64,000 bases of DNA from Niveispirillum sp943371025 (GTDB lineage: Bacteria > Pseudomonadota > Alphaproteobacteria > Azospirillales > Azospirillaceae), in the NCBI GenBank assembly GCA_943371025.1, contig CALRTC020000033.1:1-64000 (forward strand), written 5' to 3'. Each line of letters begins with the position of its first letter. Positions within the stretch are counted from its first letter, which is position 1. The translations under genes were made by a program, and so were the position numbers. Positions 40,864-48,932 of this stretch are shown here, piece after piece. A model generated the notes under the pieces. It saw only the letters and a list, made by a program, of their open reading frames with translations. It did not search any database and was not told the origin of the DNA.

Positions 40864-41613
40864 GTGGAAAACGCGCTTTATGTCGCGCTGTCGCAGCAGA
40901 TGGCGCTGCGCCGCATGCTGGACGTGACCGCCAACAATGTGGCCAACATGAATACCCAGGCCTTCCGCGCGGAACGGCCGGTCTTCGACGATTTCGTCAG
41001 CCGCATGGGCCGTGGCGCCGATCCGACGGCCTTTGTGATCGACCGCGCCACCTATACCGACACGCGCGAAGGCGCCCTGACCACGACGGGCAACCCATTC
41101 GACATCGCCATTCGCGGCGATGGCTGGTTGCAGGTCGAAACGCCAGCAGGGGCGCGCTACACCCGTGACGGGCGTCTGGGCCGGTCGGCGGACGGCGATC
41201 TGGTGACTGTAGACGGGGCCCCTGTGCTGGATGATGCCGGCAATCGCATCACCGTGCCGGAGGATGTGGGGCCGCTCACCATCGCCGCCGACGGCACCCT
41301 GTCCTACAAGGTGGAAGGCGGCGAAGGCGCCCAGTCGGTGGAAGTGGGTCGCATCGGGCTTTATTCACTGCCGGGGGCGGAAGGGCTGCAACGCGGTGGC
41401 GACGGGCTTGTCACCGCCAGTGGCCAGGCCCTGCCGGCAATGGGCGTCACCATCGTGCAAGGCGCCCTGGAAGGTTCCAATGTGCAGCCCATCGTGGAAA
41501 TGGTGCGGCTGATCGACCTGACGCGCGCCTACGGCCAGTCCGTGAAACTGACGGAGGCGGAGAATGACCGCCAGCGCGGCACCATCAACAAGCTCGGCGG
41601 GCCCGCGACCTGA
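40864..41613 (+). CDS. flgF: Flagellar proximal rod protein FlgF
   Basis: A 249-residue rod protein with YVALSQQMALRRMLDVTANN-VANMNTQAF at the N terminus, NPFDIAIRGDGWLQVETPAG in the middle and a C terminus GSNVQPIVEMVRLIDLTRAY. The start is GTG with GGAGG upstream. First gene of the plus-strand operon flgF-flgG-flgA-flgH-fliL-like. Length (about 250) fits FlgF. Confidence 0.95.
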   Translation: MENALYVALSQQMALRRMLDVTANNVANMNTQAFRAERPVFDDFVSRMGRGADPTAFVIDRATYTDTREGALTTTGNPFDIAIRGDGWLQVETPAGARYTRDGRLGRSADGDLVTVDGAPVLDDAGNRITVPEDVGPLTIAADGTLSYKVEGGEGAQSVEVGRIGLYSLPGAEGLQRGGDGLVTASGQALPAMGVTIVQGALEGSNVQPIVEMVRLIDLTRAYGQSVKLTEAENDRQRGTINKLGGPAT

Positions 41614-41685
41614 TGGTCAGCCATCCACCCAGAATGCTGGCGGCCGCCGGCCCGGCGCCTGATGGCGCACGAAAAGGATCACAAA

Positions 41686-42471
41686 ATGCGCACGCTCGAC
41701 ATTGCCGCCAGCGGCATGATGGCCCAGCAGATGAATGTGGAGGTCATCTCCAACAACATCGCCAACATCAACACCGTCGCCTTCAAACGCTCCCGCGCGG
41801 AATTTCAGGATCTGATGTACCAGTCGCAATTGCGGCCGGGCGCCACCTCCTCCGACCAGGGGGACATCGTGCCCACGGGCATCCAGTTGGGTCTGGGCGT
41901 GAAGCCCGGCACTGTGGCGCGCCAGCATGTGCAGGGGCCGCTGACCAAGACCGAGGGCGATTATGACCTGGCCCTGGACGGGCGCGGCTATTTTCTGGTG
42001 ACGCTGCCCACGGGGGAGACGGCCTATTCGCGCGCCGGCAATTTCAAGCTGTCGCCCGAAGGCACCATCGTGACCACCGACGGGCACGAGGTCAGCCCCG
42101 GCATCACCGTCCCGGAAAATACCCGCGACGTGATGGTCAACAGCAATGGCGAGGTGCTGGCCTATATCGAGGGCCAGACGGAGCCGCAGAATGTCGGCCA
42201 GTTCGACATCGCCATGTTCGTAAACGAAGCCGGTCTGGAATCGGTGGGCAGCAACCTGTACCTGGAAACCCCCGCATCGGGTGTGCCGATCCTGGGCCTG
42301 CCGGGCCAGCCGGGCTTTGGCACGGTCCGCCAGGGCTATGTCGAATCCTCCAACGTCAATATCGTGCAGGAGATCACCAACCTGATCTCCGCCCAGCGGG
42401 CGTACGAGATGAACAGCCGCACGGTGGAAGCCGGCGACCAGATGCTGAACACCCTGGTCCAGATGCGGTGA
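41686..42471 (+). CDS. flgG: Flagellar distal rod protein FlgG
   Basis: A 261-residue distal rod protein, the usual length. It begins MRTLDIAASGMMAQQMNVEV; ALDGRGYFLVTLPTGETAYS and the C-terminal NVNIVQEITNLISAQRAYEM are diagnostic. The ATG at 41686 has AAGGA 7 nt upstream and matches family starts; a longer frame from 41662 adds eight unlikely residues. It overlaps flgA at its stop codon. Confidence 0.97.
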   Translation: MRTLDIAASGMMAQQMNVEVISNNIANINTVAFKRSRAEFQDLMYQSQLRPGATSSDQGDIVPTGIQLGLGVKPGTVARQHVQGPLTKTEGDYDLALDGRGYFLVTLPTGETAYSRAGNFKLSPEGTIVTTDGHEVSPGITVPENTRDVMVNSNGEVLAYIEGQTEPQNVGQFDIAMFVNEAGLESVGSNLYLETPASGVPILGLPGQPGFGTVRQGYVESSNVNIVQEITNLISAQRAYEMNSRTVEAGDQMLNTLVQMR

Positions 42472-43145
42472 TGATGATGCGCAGGCTGTTCCCCCCGTTG
42501 GCCGTGACCGGATTGCTGCTGGCCTTCTGCACCCCGGCCCTGGCGCAGAAGGACGCGGCGGAGGCCTTGTTGCGCCCGGCCCTTCAGGAACGCCTTGGCC
42601 CCACGCTGGGCCAGGGGGAATTGCACCTGCGCCTCGCCACGCCCGTGACGGGAGAGGTTGCGGCGGTGGAGACGCTGACTATCGACCGCAGCGGCCGGCG
42701 CTTCGCCGCCATCCTGGCCGGCCCCGGCCGGCGGCAGCGGGTGGAGGGAGAGCTTTGGACGGAGCTTCAGATCCCCGTCCCCACCCGCCGCCTGTCACCG
42801 GGGGAAGTGATCGGGGAAGCCGACCTGACCATGACCGCGATGCGCACCGATCAGGTGGGGCAGCGCACCATTACGGACAAGCACGCCCTGTTGGGCCAGA
42901 CGGCACGGCGCGTGCTGTCGCCCGGCCGGCCCGTGCCCGACAATTCGGTTGTGGCGCAGACGGCTGTCATCCGCAACAAGCCGGTGACCCTGGAATATCG
43001 CCAGGGGGCCTTGCTGATCACGGCGCGGGGTCGTGCCTTGGCCAATGGCGCGGTGGGGGACCAGATCCGGGTGCAGAACCTGGACAGCAACCGCACTCTG
43101 ACCGGGACGGTCACGGGGCCAGCTACCGTTTCGACCACAGAATGA
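42471..43145 (+). CDS. flgA: P-ring assembly chaperone FlgA
   Basis: A 224-residue periplasmic chaperone for FlgI polymerisation. It has a signal peptide (LAVTGLLLAFCTPALAQ) and a SAF-type domain in the C-terminal half (RRLSPGEVIGEADLTMTAMR and LLGQTARRVLSPGRPV). The last strand segment is GDQIRVQNLDSNRTLTGTVT. Three consecutive ATG codons (42471, 42474, 42477) overlap or follow the flgG stop; the exact start is uncertain by up to three codons. Translation is probably coupled to flgG. Confidence 0.92.
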   Translation: MMMRRLFPPLAVTGLLLAFCTPALAQKDAAEALLRPALQERLGPTLGQGELHLRLATPVTGEVAAVETLTIDRSGRRFAAILAGPGRRQRVEGELWTELQIPVPTRRLSPGEVIGEADLTMTAMRTDQVGQRTITDKHALLGQTARRVLSPGRPVPDNSVVAQTAVIRNKPVTLEYRQGALLITARGRALANGAVGDQIRVQNLDSNRTLTGTVTGPATVSTTE

Positions 43146-43173
43146 TCAATCGTTACGATAGAGGAACGGTATC

Positions 43174-43902
43174 ATGCCCTTTCCCCGCCGTACGGGCCTG
43201 CTGGCCCTGCTCCCGCTGCTGCTGTCGGGTTGCACCGGGCATTTCGACCATCTGGGCCGGGCCCCCGACATGACGCCCATCGATAATCCCCGCCGTCAGG
43301 CCGAAGCCACGGGCGTCACCATGCCCATGCCGGAACGCTCCACCACCATGCGCCAGGCCGCATCGCTGTGGGAAGCGGATGCGCGTGGCTTCCTGCGCGA
43401 TCTGCGGGCCAGCAAGATCGGCGACATCGTCACAGTGGAAGTGGACATGGCCGAACAGGCGCGGATCAGCAACCAGACCTCCCGCTCACGCGGGGCCGGC
43501 GAGGCCATGGGCGTGCCCAACCTGTTCGGGCTGGAAACGGCCCTGCCCAACAGTGTCGACCCGGACAAGCTGGTGAACCTGAATTCCAGCGGCAGCAGCA
43601 ATGGCGCCGGGGCGGTGAACCGGCAGGAAAATATCAGCCTGAAGGTGGCGGCGGTGGTGACCGACATCCTGCCCAACGGCAATCTGGTCATCGCCGGGCG
43701 GCAGGAAATGCGGGTGAATTTCGAACTGCGGGAGTTGCGCATCGCCGGCGTCATCCGTCCCCAGGACATCACCACCCGCAACACCGTCTCTTACGAAAAG
43801 ATCGCGGAGGCCCGCATCACCTATGGCGGGCGCGGGCAGATCACCGACATGCAGCAACCCCGCGTCGGCCAGCAGGTGCTGGACGCGATCCTGCCCTTCT
43901 GA
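43174..43902 (+). CDS. flgH: Flagellar L-ring lipoprotein FlgH
   Basis: A 242-residue outer-membrane lipoprotein. The lipobox LLLSGC places the acylated cysteine near residue 20. Conserved regions are SLWEADARGFLRDLRASKIG-DIVTVEV, NGNLVIAGRQEMRVNFELRE and the end ITDMQQPRVGQQVLDAILPF. It lies 28 bp after flgA. The L ring it forms is the outer-membrane bushing of the rod. Confidence 0.96.
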   Translation: MPFPRRTGLLALLPLLLSGCTGHFDHLGRAPDMTPIDNPRRQAEATGVTMPMPERSTTMRQAASLWEADARGFLRDLRASKIGDIVTVEVDMAEQARISNQTSRSRGAGEAMGVPNLFGLETALPNSVDPDKLVNLNSSGSSNGAGAVNRQENISLKVAAVVTDILPNGNLVIAGRQEMRVNFELRELRIAGVIRPQDITTRNTVSYEKIAEARITYGGRGQITDMQQPRVGQQVLDAILPF

Positions 43903-43918
43903 CGTAACGGGTTTGCCC

Positions 43919-44344
43919 ATGAACAAGATGCAGCTGACCATCCTGGCCGCCGTCGCGGGCCTTACCGCCTTCGCCGGCGGCTATGGTGCCAGCACGGTCC
44001 TGATCGACCGTCCGCAAATGGTGGCGCCTGCGGCCGCCCTGCCCATCGCCATGATCGTGCCTGTCTGGGGCCAGGGCCACATCACAGGCTTCGTTGCGGT
44101 GGAGATCAGCCTGGAACTGACGCCGGGCAGCAATGGCGCCCCGCTCCTTCCGTTGGTGCGGGACCGGCTGCTGGGCGATCTTTACGATATCGGCGCGCAG
44201 GGGGGCATGCAGCCCGGCATCATTGATCCACCGGCGCTGCAGGCCCGGCTTCTGCATGCAGCGAGCGAGGTGACGGGTGGCAATATCCGCAAACTGACCC
44301 TGACCAAGCTGATCTTGCAGGAAAACCGGCGCAAGCCAGCCTGA
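43919..44344 (+). CDS. Second FliL-like membrane protein
   Basis: A 141-residue bitopic protein: an N-terminal membrane helix (LTILAAVAGLTAFAGGYGAS), then a periplasmic domain with FVAVEISLELTPGSN, LVRDRLLGDLYDIGAQG and a C-terminal RKLTLTKLILQ. The pattern of a membrane anchor, a beta-strand-rich domain and an 'LxxLILQ' ending parallels FliL at 7842. Last gene of the flgF operon, 16 bp after flgH. It may be a FliL paralogue acting near the L/P ring or stator. The similarity is partial, hence moderate confidence. Confidence 0.6.
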   Translation: MNKMQLTILAAVAGLTAFAGGYGASTVLIDRPQMVAPAAALPIAMIVPVWGQGHITGFVAVEISLELTPGSNGAPLLPLVRDRLLGDLYDIGAQGGMQPGIIDPPALQARLLHAASEVTGGNIRKLTLTKLILQENRRKPA

Positions 44345-44360
44345 CGCCCCGCCGCCGGGA

Positions 44361-44417
44361 CCAAAGCAAAGGGCCGATGGAAAGGGCATCCCGCATTCCA
44401 TCGGCCCTTTGCTTTGG
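44361..44417. terminator. Very long perfect stem-loop between convergent operons
   Basis: Arms 44361-44382 and 44396-44417 are a perfect 22-bp inverted repeat (starting CCAAAGCAAAGGGCC) around a 13-nt loop. On either strand the stem ends in CCCTTTGCTTTGG, giving a T-rich 3' arm for both directions. It begins 17 nt after the FliL-like stop and ends 11 nt before the flgD 3' end. A bidirectional terminator is the simplest reading. Confidence 0.85.
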
Positions 44418-44428
44418 GGACGCCTCCC

Positions 44429-45082
44429 TCAGGCAGCGGAAACAATGTCGTAGCGATCCACCCGCGCCCCGCTTTCCAGCTCAAACACGGTGCCCGCCTC
44501 CTCCCGCCGGACGCGGGCGACCTTGGACAGGGTGCTGACGGACGTGTCCAGGGTTTCACCATTGGCGTCGCGGGCATCGACCGCCAAGGTGTAGCTGCCG
44601 TCCGCCACGGTGCTGCCATCGGCCTTCACCCCGTTCCAGGACAGATCATGCGTGCCCGCCGACATGTCGGCATCGAAGCTGTGGACAAGGTTGCCCTGGC
44701 TGTCCAGCAACATCATCTGCACGGTGCTGGCCCCTTCCGGAATGGTGTAGGTGGCGTTCAGCTGGCCGTTCTTCACGCCCACCTGATCGCTGACCACCTC
44801 CACCGTACGCCCGATATAGCTCATATCCGCGCGGTCGCCGCCGGTGCGCAGCTCGGACAGGACCTGGCTCATCATGTTGTTGGAGGAGACCTGCTGTTCC
44901 ACAGAGGAGAACTGGGCCAGCTGCGTCACCCATTGCGTGGGATCGACGGGCTGCAACGGGTCCTGATTGGTCAATTGCGCGGTCAGCAGCCGCAGGAAGG
45001 ATTGCGTGTCCGTGGTCAGGCGGGCCTGGGCCGCCTGGGTGGCCGCGCTGCTGGTGCTGTCGACGCCGGTAACGGTGCTCAT
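44429..45082 (-). CDS. flgD: Flagellar hook-capping protein FlgD
   Basis: A 217-residue hook scaffold. N-terminal conserved part FLRLLTAQLTNQDPLQPVDP-TQWVTQLAQFSSVEQQ; the FlgD Ig-like/tudor region contains SYTLAVDARDANGE. The ATG at 45082 is preferred (GAGGGG 9 nt upstream) because a longer frame would extend into the fliK stop. It is the second gene of fliK-flgD, 13 bp after fliK. Confidence 0.94.
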   Translation of the reverse strand: MSTVTGVDSTSSAATQAAQARLTTDTQSFLRLLTAQLTNQDPLQPVDPTQWVTQLAQFSSVEQQVSSNNMMSQVLSELRTGGDRADMSYIGRTVEVVSDQVGVKNGQLNATYTIPEGASTVQMMLLDSQGNLVHSFDADMSAGTHDLSWNGVKADGSTVADGSYTLAVDARDANGETLDTSVSTLSKVARVRREEAGTVFELESGARVDRYDIVSAA

Positions 45083-45095
45083 GATGGCAAACCCC

Positions 45096-46508
45096 TCAGA
45101 TCTGGATATCCACAAGACTGTCTGTGCAATAAAGGACGGGTGTCAGCGGGTCGGGCCTGGGCGCGGCCAGCGCCTGCTGACCATAAAGCTGCGCGCCGCG
45201 CCGCCCCTGCTCCGACATGGTCCATTGACCACCGCCTTCCCGCAGCGAGAAGTGCAGGCCGTCGGGCTGCACCTGCATGCCGCCCTGTTGCAGGGTGCGT
45301 TCGATCAGCCGGGCATCCCGTTGCAGCAGGTCCAGCGTTGCCGGCTTTTCCGCCGCGATCATGGCCGTGACCCGCCCATCCTGAAGTTCCAGCTTCACCT
45401 CCACCCGGCCCAGATGTTCGGGGTCCAGTTGCACGATCAGCGTGGTCTGTTCCTTGGCGATGGCCTGTTCGATCCGCCCGACCAGTTGCAGGCCGGCGCC
45501 ACCCTGCGCACCCGTCGCATGACGGGACGCCAGCACGGCATGGGGTGGCTGGTCGCGCGGGACCACCTGAAGGCTATCGGCAACGGCCGGCGTCATCAAC
45601 GACGGGGGCGCGGTCCCGCCCGACGGCAAGGGGACGGCGTCGGTCGCCGGCGCCACAGCGTCACCGGATGCGCCGTGCGCAGACGCGAGTCTGGTAACGG
45701 GCGGACGGAATTCGACCGCGGCCACCGGCTTCGGTGATTTAACCCCACCGGTAACCGCGGTATTCATGCCGTCGGGGGTTTCCCGGCGATCCGGTCCTGT
45801 CTCCTTATCCCCCGGCGGCTCGTTCGCCGGGAGGGGGATGATTGGTTGCGATGTCGCATCGGTCCGCAAAGCCGTTGCCGCCGGCTGTGGTGGGGTTGCC
45901 GGTGGCGCCGACACTGCTTGTGCAGCAACCACGGCCGGAAGCCCGGACACCGTGATCATATCGGGAATGGTGACGACAATCGCCGCATCGGCCGCATCGC
46001 CACCGCCAGATTCCGCAACACCCGAAGCCGGCCCGCCGGGTCCGGATCCGGCGGCAACGGGTGCGGCACCCGACGCACCGCCGCTATCCGGCATGCCAGG
46101 GGTTGCGCCGGTCAGTACCGGCCTCAGGTCAGGTTGCAATATACCGGTGGCCACCTCACCCGCACCCAACAACGGCAGGGTCGTTCCGTCCCCGCCGGCT
46201 GGCGTGCCCGCCACCACCCCCGAAACGGAAAGGTCAGACGCCAGCGGTGTCGGCTGCATCGGTTGGGCAACCAGGCCCATCGCCTGCATCAGCCCTGCCA
46301 GAACGGCATCGTCGGTCGATAGGCCGGGCGACGCCAACTCGCCCGCCTGCTGCGGGCCGGCCGGTTTGACCAGCCCCGCCCCCAGACTGCGGACCATGTC
46401 CTCGACAATGCCCCCGAAGGCTCCGGCCGGGGTCGCGACCACCATCGGGCCCGTCCCGGCGCCCGGCGCCGGTGTAGCCGCAAAGGACAACAGGGACTGG
46501 AGTTGCAT
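45096..46508 (-). CDS. fliK: Flagellar hook-length control protein FliK
   Basis: A 470-residue molecular ruler. Most of the protein is alanine/proline/glycine-rich and unstructured. The C-terminal Flg_hook domain is clear: LVGRIEQAIAKEQTTLIVQL-DPEHLGRVEVKLELQDGRV, followed by a glutamine-rich end. It interacts with FlhB to trigger the switch from hook to filament export. The ATG at 46508 with GGTGG upstream is favoured over a GTG 9 nt earlier. First gene of fliK-flgD; a TTAA-type box lies about 50 bp upstream. Confidence 0.9.
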   Translation of the reverse strand: MQLQSLLSFAATPAPGAGTGPMVVATPAGAFGGIVEDMVRSLGAGLVKPAGPQQAGELASPGLSTDDAVLAGLMQAMGLVAQPMQPTPLASDLSVSGVVAGTPAGGDGTTLPLLGAGEVATGILQPDLRPVLTGATPGMPDSGGASGAAPVAAGSGPGGPASGVAESGGGDAADAAIVVTIPDMITVSGLPAVVAAQAVSAPPATPPQPAATALRTDATSQPIIPLPANEPPGDKETGPDRRETPDGMNTAVTGGVKSPKPVAAVEFRPPVTRLASAHGASGDAVAPATDAVPLPSGGTAPPSLMTPAVADSLQVVPRDQPPHAVLASRHATGAQGGAGLQLVGRIEQAIAKEQTTLIVQLDPEHLGRVEVKLELQDGRVTAMIAAEKPATLDLLQRDARLIERTLQQGGMQVQPDGLHFSLREGGGQWTMSEQGRRGAQLYGQQALAAPRPDPLTPVLYCTDSLVDIQI

Positions 46509-46556
46509 GGGGTCCACCCGGATGGTCGTTCTGGACCATCAGGATAGACCCGCATG

Positions 46557-46572
46557 TTTAAGTGCGGTTTTA
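46557..46572. promoter_or_regulatory. TTAA-type box upstream of fliK
   Basis: TTTAAGTGCGGTTTTA on the plus strand, half-sites 11 bp apart (TTAA-N7-TTTA). It lies 49-64 bp before the fliK start and is the right-most copy of the element, marking the end of the flagellar island. The convergent-side neighbour is the first catabolic gene. Confidence 0.5.
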
Positions 46573-46591
46573 CAGCGGCCCCGCAGGCCCG

Positions 46592-47074
46592 TCACAGCAC
46601 CTTGAAATAATGAATGCGGTTGGCGCCGGGGATCTTTTCCGCCACGCCGACAAAGACATATTTGGCCAGCCAGTCATAGGGGCCGGCCGGCACGTCGAAC
46701 TTCGGCGATACACGCATGTAGTATTCAGACGGGTCCACAGGTTCGTTGCGGGACATCCGCTCCGCCACCTCCGGCGTGTAGGCCCAGCGATAGCCGCGGT
46801 TCTGCAGATAGATGATGGTCCCGTCGTCCAGTTCCAGCAGATAGCGCGCATCGAAATCGATGACGCCGTCGGGGCGCAGCAGCGGCCAGTCCCCCCCGCT
46901 CATCGGCACGACCCGCCCCTTGATGCCGGGGCCTTCCACCGTGCCCTCGGCGGCATAGATGGCAGCGCGGGTAGCCCCCATGGTCGTGGGGCGCAGCCAA
47001 TAGGGCTTGGTCAGGGTGATGCCGATGGAAAAGGCATATTCGAATTGCGGGGCAAAGGGATGGGGCACAGACAT
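46592..47074 (-). CDS. DUF3237-family protein (first copy)
   Basis: A 160-residue single-domain protein. DUF3237 proteins are small beta-barrel proteins found in catabolic operons; no reaction is established to my knowledge. Recognisable segments are YAFSIGITLTKPYWLRPTTM, GTVEGPGIKGRVVPMSGGDW and LLELDDGTIIYLQNRGYRWA. The ATG at 47074 has AGGA 6 nt upstream. It follows the CocE-like hydrolase by 11 bp on the same strand. A related copy is divergently encoded at 48933 (shared GPxLxGxxVxxSGxDWPxxRxDGV layout), so the two may act together or on successive intermediates. Confidence 0.8.
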   Translation of the reverse strand: MSVPHPFAPQFEYAFSIGITLTKPYWLRPTTMGATRAAIYAAEGTVEGPGIKGRVVPMSGGDWPLLRPDGVIDFDARYLLELDDGTIIYLQNRGYRWAYTPEVAERMSRNEPVDPSEYYMRVSPKFDVPAGPYDWLAKYVFVGVAEKIPGANRIHYFKVL

Positions 47075-47085
47075 TCTTCTTCCTT

Positions 47086-48762
47086 TCAAATCAGGGAACG
47101 GTCGGCGGGAATGACGGGGACCAGAAGGTGGCTGTCATAAGGCCCGCCCGTCTTGATGATATGCTGGCCGTGATTGCGCAGATCCTCGTGCCGCGCGAAG
47201 GCCAGACCATAGCGGTCCTGGTCATAGATATCGCCCCCCTGCACGGTCAGGCGCAGCCCCTCCCCCGCTGCGAAATGCACCGACGTCGGCCAGATCTCGA
47301 TCTCCACCGGCACCGGGGTTCCGGCGGGCAGCGGCTCCTCCCGGTCATGGGGATGCACGGGTTGCCATTGGGTGGATTTGGCCTCGTCCAGCGCGCGGTG
47401 CGACGCGCGCAGCCAGCCCAGCGCCAGGGGTCCATCATCATAAAGCGCATAGAAGGTGAAGGGCACGCGCGTGCCCGACCGGTCGATCTTGTCCAGGCCG
47501 ACGAACAGGTCCATATCGTCGGCCCCGTCGGCCTGCACCCACAGGCGCAGCTTGAAATGGCCGGTCAGTTCCGTTTCCCGATCGAACATGATGTCGAAGC
47601 TGGTACTGCCCGTTTGCGCATCGTAGCGGGCTTCCGCCGCCTCCGCTGCCGGCTCAACCGCCATGATGCCGCTGCCGGCATCCAGATAGAGCGGCCGGTA
47701 CTGCGTCCGGGTCAGGGGCCATTCAGCCTCATCCCGGAACGCCCCCTCGCTGCCATTCTCCCGCACCTGGATGCGCACGCGCGGCCATTGCAGGACGCCC
47801 GTATCCTGCCCCTTCAGGAAATGGTCGAAGAACTGACGCTGCAGCTCCACATTCTCCGGCGTGTAATAGTGCCGCCATTTTTTCTGGCCATGCACCAGCA
47901 GCCATTTCTGGTCCGTCGCCATCTGCTTATAGGCTTCCAGCGTGCCGCGCGTATGCAGCCCATGGTCGGACCAGCTGGCGACGATAAAGGTCGGCAGATC
48001 GATGGCCGACAGGTCCGTTTCCTTGCTGTGCCAATAGGCGTCGATCAGGGGATGGGCCTTCACATTGCCGGCCGTATCCTCCGTCCGCGTCGTCGACCAG
48101 TTCACGCTCATCGTCGCCCGCTCGACAAAATTCGTCTCGCGGATACCGCCATGGCAGGCGAACTCACGATACCAGTCGGAAAAGCCCTCCCATGGGTTCA
48201 AGGCTGCCAGATGCGGCGGCTTCAGCGGTGCCACCAGATACTGGATACAGGCCAGATAGGAGACACCGGTCATCCCGACCTTGCCGTTGCACCAGGGCTG
48301 TACGCCCAGCCATTCGATCAGGTCGTAGCAATCCTCCCCCTCCCCGATGCCGTTATGGCGCAGTTCGCCTTCCGACAGCCAGGCGCCGCGCGGATCGGGA
48401 TAGCAGATTGCATAGCCATGCCGGCACCAATAGGCGGGATCTGGCGCCTCGAACGCGGTATGGCGGGAATTCCAACCATTCTCGATCCCCGCGGGCGGCC
48501 AGAGATTGGCGGATTTGCCATGCTTGCCATAGGGGCTCCAGCCCAGCAGCACGGGCAGGTCACGCTCCCCTGCCGGGCCTTGCGGGCGGTACAGGTCCAC
48601 ATAGATGGTGACACCGTCGCGCATCACCACGGGCAGGTTGCGTTCGAAAACCAGCCCGTCCTCCTCAATCCGGGCATAATCCTTGGGCGGCAGCGGCGGC
48701 TTGTAGGGGTTTTTCGAAGGGTCCCGGCCAGGGAGCATCTTCAATTCGAAAGCGTCGGGCAT
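47086..48762 (-). CDS. CocE/NonD-family serine hydrolase
   Basis: A 558-residue alpha/beta hydrolase of the X-Pro dipeptidyl-peptidase/cocaine-esterase group. VVMRDGVTIYVDLYRP opens the catalytic domain. YPDPRGAWLSEGEL holds the oxyanion region, and GKVGMTGVSYLACIQY places the nucleophile serine at about residue 175. FIVASWSDHGLHTRG precedes the acid/histidine part (LVHGQKKWRHYYTPENVELQ). The C-terminal jelly-roll domain ends with RLTVQGGDIYDQDRYG. No signal peptide, so cytoplasmic. The ATG at 48762 has GGAG 6 nt upstream. The natural substrate is unknown; family members cleave esters or amides of bulky acids. Confidence 0.88.
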   Translation of the reverse strand: MPDAFELKMLPGRDPSKNPYKPPLPPKDYARIEEDGLVFERNLPVVMRDGVTIYVDLYRPQGPAGERDLPVLLGWSPYGKHGKSANLWPPAGIENGWNSRHTAFEAPDPAYWCRHGYAICYPDPRGAWLSEGELRHNGIGEGEDCYDLIEWLGVQPWCNGKVGMTGVSYLACIQYLVAPLKPPHLAALNPWEGFSDWYREFACHGGIRETNFVERATMSVNWSTTRTEDTAGNVKAHPLIDAYWHSKETDLSAIDLPTFIVASWSDHGLHTRGTLEAYKQMATDQKWLLVHGQKKWRHYYTPENVELQRQFFDHFLKGQDTGVLQWPRVRIQVRENGSEGAFRDEAEWPLTRTQYRPLYLDAGSGIMAVEPAAEAAEARYDAQTGSTSFDIMFDRETELTGHFKLRLWVQADGADDMDLFVGLDKIDRSGTRVPFTFYALYDDGPLALGWLRASHRALDEAKSTQWQPVHPHDREEPLPAGTPVPVEIEIWPTSVHFAAGEGLRLTVQGGDIYDQDRYGLAFARHEDLRNHGQHIIKTGGPYDSHLLVPVIPADRSLI

Positions 48763-48836
48763 GCCCGTCTCCGTCCCTTGTCTTTTCAGCGTCTTTTCGG
48801 CTTTATCCGGGCGGTGACAGCGCCGGCCGCCCATCA

Positions 48837-48851
48837 TTCATTGATTAATCA
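48837..48851. promoter_or_regulatory. Operator-like element in the divergent hydrolase/DUF3237 promoter region
   Basis: The minus strand reads TGATTAATCAATGAA, which agrees at 11 of 15 positions with TTAGTGATAAATGAA, the core of the operators at 3028 and 5445. It contains the perfect palindrome TGATTAATCA (48842-48851). It lies in the 170-bp AT-rich gap between the divergent CocE-like gene and the second DUF3237 gene. The similarity is suggestive only. Confidence 0.35.
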
Positions 48852-48932
48852 TCATAATTGAAAATCACCCCCTTGCAAGCGTCCATCGATGATAATATTG
48901 ATTTCTCAACGAATGACGGGAGGATACGCACC

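Noticed and set aside
8319..46600. Sigma-54 (TGGCAC-N5-TTGC) or sigma-28 promoters for flagellar operons
   Set aside because: I looked in the main intergenic gaps and saw no convincing match, so none is annotated; a proper matrix scan could still find weak sites.
48858..48932. Longer start for the second DUF3237 protein
   Set aside because: The extra 25 residues come from the AT-rich divergent promoter; the ATG at 48933 has an ideal Shine-Dalgarno.
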